A stretch of DNA of 64,000 nucleotides from Oreohelix idahoensis (Eukaryota; Mollusca; Gastropoda; Stylommatophora; Oreohelicidae). A model generated the notes under the pieces. It was not told where the DNA came from. It did not search any database and worked only from the letters and a program-made list of their open reading frames with translations. Location: positions 62,001-126,000 of the forward strand of contig JAMPIV010003431.1 in the NCBI GenBank assembly GCA_024509875.1, written 5' to 3'. This document shows positions 57,887 to 64,000 of this stretch, in pieces (positions within the stretch are counted from its first letter, which is position 1; every line of letters starts with the position of its first letter). The position numbers and the translations under genes were made by a program.

Positions 57887-60367
57887 CCCTGAACCTAACC
57901 AAAAGTAAAGGATTGCTACACCTGAATGAATGTACACAGCTCACGTCAACTGATGTTTAGTAATACCTTGTATCTTGTAACGCATGATTTTTAAAAAAAA
58001 GTAGATTTATTGATAATTATTGGCAATGGTGTCCTTTCTGCTCTTGATTGTAGTGATTCGTAACAGTTTTGTTAATGCAAGTTGTAGATGTGTAAATAAT
58101 AGATGATTATTGATGTCCACTGCTGCTTTATGTTAGGATTTAACAAACAAAGAAATGATGTCGTGCACGGATCGATTGACGGGTGTTCACAGTATGCGCT
58201 CGTATAGGACAGCGCGCCTGCGGTGCAAAGGGTTATAAGAAAATTAAATTAAGCTACTGTGTTGAGAAATGGTACGGCGATGTCACCAAAGTATAAATTA
58301 TGACAAGAACCAGACAAGTTTCAGTGGAACAAAACAATGACAAGAGGACGTTGGCGGTATTACTAGGCTGTCGTGGTTCTGGAACACCCCCCCCCCCCTC
58401 TTTTCCCCCACTTCTCTCCTCCCCCCTCCCCCACAGGGTAATAGAAGCCAAGGTAAACCAAAGAGCACATCAAGAAGAGAACTGGTGTTAAAAAAGAACA
58501 TGGTAAGATAGACATGGGAAGATCCAGAGCTGATGGACCGCGACAAGAGGATTTAGCACTTGTTTGAAGGCCTATGCTCTTTGGTAAGCTCAAAGATATT
58601 GACTGATTGATTGACTATGCTGAGACTTGTCCTGTGTGTTTCCCAGTGATCTCCCAGGAGACTCATAAAGAACAGTACCACTGGTCCCTAAGGTACTTCG
58701 TATAAGGCGATTTATGTAAGCATGCATGGGCCTGATAATTTCATCACGTAAAATAAATTACTACAGAAACCAATACTGCTGATCATATTAATGCTTTGGT
58801 GCAAGTATCTTGCAGGGGTTGTGTCTGGTGCAGTGGTGGCACCATATTCCTTTAGGAGTGTCGTAAACTTAGATAGGTTTAAAAGTTATTTATGGTCCCG
58901 CCTGAGTAGAGTAGATGGTGATAAGTAAGTGAGAAATAAAGGTTTGAGAAAATAGATTTCACGAGTGAATAGTTTAAGGAGAAGATCTGTCTCCGGAATG
59001 AGAAGTTTCTCTAGTCCAGCCTATCTATACGACTATAATTTAGTACAAGACAATCTTATACCTCCATATATCTGTAAATATAAGTTTAACTACACACACA
59101 CACACACAACTATGTGACAACAAGACACACAGACGTGAAAAACTATGGTTAATTGGGTGTGGGTCTGACTAACACACAAAGGTAAGTTCTTTTGTTGTTT
59201 ATTATCACTAAACTTTACAACATCGAATATCTAAAAAAAATCAAATAAAAAAATCAGAATTTCATACAAAGAAAAATAACAGAATACATGTGCCCTTCCC
59301 CTTATTGAGAAAAAGAACCCAACAAGTTAATAAACCCAAAGGTCAAAGGTTAGCACTATGTTACAGCATAGACAGTAAAGAAAAGAACAAAGTTCCTACT
59401 AAAGCTATCCAGTAAAGTAAACAATATTTGAACAGATTCCAGATAATACAATTTTTCTGTAACAAAAAAATTATTCACTCTCTCTGACATACGTGGCCAC
59501 TAAATCACGCTTACCCTATTCTTGGTGAAGAAATCTCTTGGACATACAATGTCTGAATATATATTTTCCAGTGTTTTTATCTTCCAAATTGGCCCCAGTT
59601 CCTCCGCCAATAGATTAAATTTTATGCGGGGGACGCCTAATTTGGTGGTTGATTCCTGGATAGACAAATGTCACCTCGAATAGTTAATGTAGAAAAAAAC
59701 CGAGATCTTGTGTTCACAGTAAACAGTAGACAATACTCCCAGTATAGAGACACATCTGGTTGCTAAAACACTGTTATTTATGATGGTGATGGTAAATCCT
59801 ATCGGCTGGCTCTGGGGTGAGTGCCGATTTTGAAACAGCGTAACTTGCTAGATAAATCCGCTGATACTGTCAAAAGTCAGATAGTAATGATTATTTGTGT
59901 TTCGCCAAAGTGGGCTGATAAAATTGAATGAATATCTGGGTATTTGTAAGTCCAGTTAAATTTACTATTTAAATGTTTATGTGTCCCTTTGGCCAATCCT
60001 GTTCACAAATGAACTTGTAAGCCAAGAAGAAGACCACATTAATCCAATCAGTAAATGAAGAAAAATAGACCGCTGCTCGCCGTGTGATAAGGTCTGTGAG
60101 AAATAGAGAACATTTATGACAAAAATGCTACTAATATAGATAGCTACATATATTTACACGGAAGGGTGACAAGACGATCTCTTATCCTCTCCATCAGTCC
60201 TGATTAAAGTTAAAAGGCACACGGTGTCTTTAGCCTATCCTATTGCGCGTCGCTTAGCGGGTGCAGGTTTGGTTGAGGCATGCAGCCTTTCCCCTCTTGT
60301 CCCAGTCAACGATCAGCGTACAATGTCAATTATTATTTAATTACACATACGCGCACTTAACAAATAT
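57887..60367. other. Unassigned DNA
   Basis: A C/T-rich tract lies at 58386-58436 and a short (CA)n at 59094-59108. No exon, LINE or SINE motif recognised over 2.4 kb. Confidence 0.5.
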
Positions 60368-62641
60368 CTTACTTACTTACTTAGTCGTTCCCCTTCTACC
60401 GTGAAGTGTAGAGGTTTGGAAGAGAGAGCGCCAGACTATCCTATCGGCTGTCTTCCTCCTGGCCTGGTTCAATTCTAGTCCTCAGTCCTTCAAAGATTGT
60501 CTAATGTTGTCCTCCCAGCGGACTCTGGGTCGTCCTGGGGGTCTGGATCCCTGGCACTTTGTTTCCCATGCTTGTTTTGGTAGCCGATCTTCTCCCATTC
60601 TGCAGACATGGCCAAACCATCTTAGTTGGGACTGTTCTACTTGGGTCTGCAGGGGGTGGGATTTTAGGCTTTGCCGTATCGTCTGGTTGCGGACCATGTC
60701 TCTTCTTGTTACTTCAACCACCTTCCTAAGATACCTCATTTCTGAGGGTTGGATCTGGCTTTTGTGGGTTGTAGTCATTGCCCATGACTCGCATCCATAT
60801 GTCAAGACTGGGACATAGGTGGAGCGGTATACAGCCACCTTCGTTTTCTTACCAACCTCTTTCATGCTGAGGAATCCTCGATTTATTGCCTGAAAAAAGT
60901 CTCCCAACTGCTGCTTTTCGAGTGGCCAACTCTTCCCTGATGCCTCCCTTTCGGTCTATAATAGCTCCGAGGTATTTAAAGTGGTCGACCTGCTCCAGGA
61001 CCTATTCTCCTAGCTTAATATGATGTGTTCTTTCTTCTCGTGATATCACCATGGATTCTGTTCCAAAGCTGCCCATGACCATCCCTGTCTTCTCCAGCTC
61101 TTCCTTCCTGACCTGAAGGTTGGATTGGAGATGTGCCTCTGATTTAGCAATCAGGGCAACATCATCAGCAAATTCCAGCTCTGAAATACAGACCTGTCTC
61201 ATCTTCCAGTACCCCACTGAATACTTCCTTGTTATCTCTTTACATGCCCTGACGACATCGTCCATGAGGAGTATGAAAAGACAAGGTGACAGGATATCAC
61301 CTTATCTTACACCAGTGGTGGTCCTGAACTCTTCTGACCCATGGTTTGCTGTCCTCACATAATTTCTGCAAGACCTGTAGAAGCTCTGTATAGCATGAAT
61401 CAGAGGTGCTGGAATGTTCCTCCCTGCCAAACGGTCCCAAAGTTTGCTCCAGGGGTCCCTGTGAAACGCCTTTTCCAGATCTATGAAACAAAAGACGGAT
61501 CTCACTCTTCTATCCAAGGGCTGTTTGAGTGTGAAGACCAGGTCTTGAGCACTTCGGTTTGCTCGGAATCCGCACTGTACCTCATCCAATTGTGGCTCAG
61601 CTAGGCGTCGGAGTCCCCGCTCTAGGATTCTAGAGTAGATTTCACCAGGGACACTGAGAAGGGACATGCCTCCATGGTTTCCACACTGTCGATTGTCACT
61701 ATTTTTGAAAATTGGTGTTATGATGGCAATCTCCCAATCCTTTGGTATGGTCTTGTTGCACCATGCTGCCTGTAGGACCCTTAAGAGTAATAGGTCGCCT
61801 GATGCTCCCATGTACTTAACCATTTCTGGTGTTATACCATCACGCCCTGCTACTTTGCCCATCTTGATTTTCTCCAGTGCTGCCTTCAGTTCTTCCATCT
61901 TTATGTCATCTTCACCATCATTGGTTTTCTCTTCTGTGCTAGTGGTTATCATTTCTGATGCTTCACCATGCTCACCATCCTGAGAAATATTCTTTCCATC
62001 TTTCCATTACTTCCTTCGGGGCAGTAAGCAATTTGCCTAGCTTGTCCTTTATAAATTTGAGAGGGCATTGTTTTTCCTTCCTCGAGTTCTTATGGTCTTA
62101 TAGAACAATTTCTGGTTTTCTTGCGCACCTTTTTCTAACTTTTCTCGAAATTCTTCCCAGGACTTCTGTTTTGCTGCTAGCACCTTGTTCTTTGCTTCTG
62201 TTCTGAGTGTCACATATTCTCTATATTTCTCCATTTGTCCTGTTGTGTTTTTAGCCCCTAAGTATTGTTTCCATGCCATTTTCTTCTCTCTTATTTGACT
62301 TCCCCTGTCCACCAAGGTGTCCTCTTTCTCTTGTTCCCAAGTCGGACTTCACCACATGCTTCTGCAGCAGCTGTCTTTATGATGTCCTTGAATTTAATCC
62401 AGATGGTTTCCAAGTCATCAGGTTATTCTTCTGTGTTGCTCACCGCTGCAGCAATAAGCCCCTGATATCTGGTCTTAATTTCTGGCTCTCTCAGCTTGTA
62501 GGTCTTAATGCTCATTTCTCCCGTTCGTTTACTTAGTTTCTTGTGTGATGTTGGGCAGTTCCTAGGCTGAGCAACTCTTTCAGTTGTTCTTTTGAATTTA
62601 AGCAGGTAGTGATCACTTCCAATCTCCTGCTTCCTCCAGAC
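60368..62641 (-). pseudogene. LINE with end of endonuclease, RT and C-terminus; AAGT tail; cut by an LTR
   Basis: Minus strand from 62641: end of the endonuclease (EIGSDHYLL), linker, then RT: MGKVAGRDGITPEMVKYMG, HGGMSLLSVPGEIYSRILER, CFIDLEKAFHRDPWSKLWDR (motif A region; His where the family has Asp after KAF), a stop TAA at 61302-61304 in motif B, FADDVALIA (motif C), a stop at about 61002, and a C-terminal part with TYGCESWAMTTTH and QLRWFGHVCRMGEDRLPKQ. The tail is (CTTA)n at 60368-60384. At least one more frameshift lies near 60910-60960. RTE-like by overall look. Shorter copies: 22970-23261 and 55951-56220. Confidence 0.85.
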
Positions 62642-64000
62642 TGTCGTGAAACATTCTAAATCCACATATATAAATTAAAAAGTAAATGTAAAGCCTAACG
62701 AATTAATTCAATAGAAGGAAAGAAGAATGGTAAAAGACCAGTGCTTTTCCCAATAGCGTTAGAACGCCATAATGACTGAACCCGAAATCCCCCTTTTTCT
62801 ACTTCGTCTGCAAAATTGTAACGCTTTCACGTTTTCTAGTAAAGCCTACAGCAGTATACACGCGTTTCAAAAAAAAAATAAAAAGTAAAAAGTGTACTGT
62901 ATTTCTTAGAAAACCTTGAGATACGCACACTGCTTAATGACCTAGATTAATACTAGCATTAATTTCATTTTATACACTGCGTAATGAAAAGACAGACGGC
63001 CTTATAGAGAGAGAGACGGAGGAACGCAGGCAATACTACCACACCGTCTCGCGATTAATAGTAACGCCAATCCCACGCGTAAGGCATGAAGCACTAACTT
63101 TTTTTCAAATAAACAGTGATAAAAAACACTACCAATACACGGTTAGGTTTTGAAAACATGCTTAATGCTTATTAGGAAACATGACACTCTACTGTTTTAC
63201 GTCTGAAATCCTGACTTTATACTGACAGAACAGTCGAAAAGGCAGGACAGGTGGCGGTTCTAAAACAATAAAAAATAAAAAAACAAATACACGACTATCC
63301 TAGAATACATATTTTGAACGGAGCCACTTAGCCCCATTAAATTTATATATTTGGGTTCCTTAGGACTTGCTGACAAAGAATATGTTAAGTGTTACGCAAT
63401 TAGTCTAGGAATTAACAAATTATAGCCCAAATAAAATAGTGAGGTTGTCTGACAGCACCAAATCATATCTGCTCAGTGGCATGTTTTAAAACCACTATTG
63501 TACGGGAAATAGGCCAACAAGTTAGATCCGTTTTGATTGGCTAGAATTATATGTAAGCCTAAACATGATTAGTTGACTGCAAATACTATTTTTGGTTGTT
63601 AAGGGAAACGTAGGAAGGGTAAATTTTTTCAAATGCTTTTGTAAACATGGTCTTATTGGCTAGACCAGTTGATATAGTCAATTAGGAGCGTCTGTTCAGT
63701 GCCACATTTTGAAAATAAACTTACTGAGAAGCAAGTGCGTTGAGATCCAGCTCATATTTTTCTTATGAAAGCCTGGGACAGAGGCAGATCGGAATTGTGC
63801 CATAACTCATCGCCAGTCAACGTATTTTGTTTAATATTTCATGAATTGTGGTAAGCTTGACATATTTGATATCTTTTAGATGAAAAATTGAATGTGAATT
63901 GATAAATTATGTCTGTCTGTGTGTAGTTCAGTAGCAACCATGAGGAAAAGCCTAGATATTGCTCCACCAGGAACAAAACTTGTCGGAGAGGAGTATAACT
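62642..64000 (+). mobile_element. LTR of the E2 family, third copy, runs off the window
   Basis: Begins TGTCGTGAAACATTC exactly as the E2 LTRs and follows them with many substitutions and small indels (for example an insertion near 62742-62767). It interrupts the endonuclease of the LINE at 62641. Whether it is a solo LTR or the start of a full element cannot be seen here. Confidence 0.9.

Noticed and set aside
56487..60367. Upstream exon of the METTL27-like gene with SAM motif I
   Set aside because: I searched the minus strand for a GxGTG-type motif with splice sites and found nothing convincing.

Overview
The window is repeat-dominated DNA of an animal nuclear genome, not a prokaryote. Evidence: one split host gene with GT-AG introns, many retrotransposons and DNA transposons, tRNA-derived SINEs, long (TA)n and (GATA)n microsatellites, and no operons or ribosome-binding sites. 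The mixture (I-like LINEs with RNase H, GAA-tailed LINEs, a restriction-like-endonuclease LINE, Gmr1-like LTR elements, a METTL27-like methyltransferase) suggests an invertebrate, most likely a mollusc. That species-level guess is inference.

Host gene. Three minus-strand exons belong to one METTL27-like SAM-dependent methyltransferase: 56351-56486, 29365-29457 and 25597-25910. Codon phases match at both junctions, with a poly(A) signal at 25421-25426. The first visible intron is 26.9 kb and holds two complete LTR retrotransposons. Exons for the N-terminus and SAM motif I lie upstream of 56486 and were not found.

Layout. 1-2836: I-like LINE with one in-frame stop. 3.2-4.2 kb: LINE 3' remnant split by an insertion. 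4.9-6.3 kb: SINE and a dispersed GC-rich repeat. 6.46-8.3 kb: restriction-like-endonuclease LINE between two (TA)n tracts. 8.7-9.7 kb: dead Tc1-like transposase. 11.2-11.9 kb: two SINE-like elements among (TA)n tracts. 12.9-18.3 kb: minus-strand LINE pieces and a SINE. 19.6-24.9 kb: LINE fragments, a perfect 51-bp foldback, a Tigger-like MITE inside a SINE, and a 26-bp minisatellite. 25.4-29.5 kb: last two host exons plus intronic LINE/SINE debris. 31.8-41.0 kb: LTR element E1 (minus). 41.6-50.65 kb: LTR element E2 (plus). 51-56.2 kb: LINE remnants, SINEs, a hAT-type MITE and a 39-bp minisatellite. 56.35 kb: host exon. 57.4 kb: hAT-type MITE. 60.4-62.6 kb: LINE cut by a third LTR that runs off the window.

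Most notable. E1 and E2 are related Ty3/gypsy elements with the rare Gmr1 order: an integrase-type zinc region and integrase C-terminus upstream of reverse transcriptase. Neither shows a recognisable DDE integrase core; both carry a conserved lysine-rich segment in its place. E2 has also lost its protease by an in-frame deletion. Both have perfect 5-bp target duplications and nearly identical LTR pairs, so they inserted recently, perhaps with help from another element.
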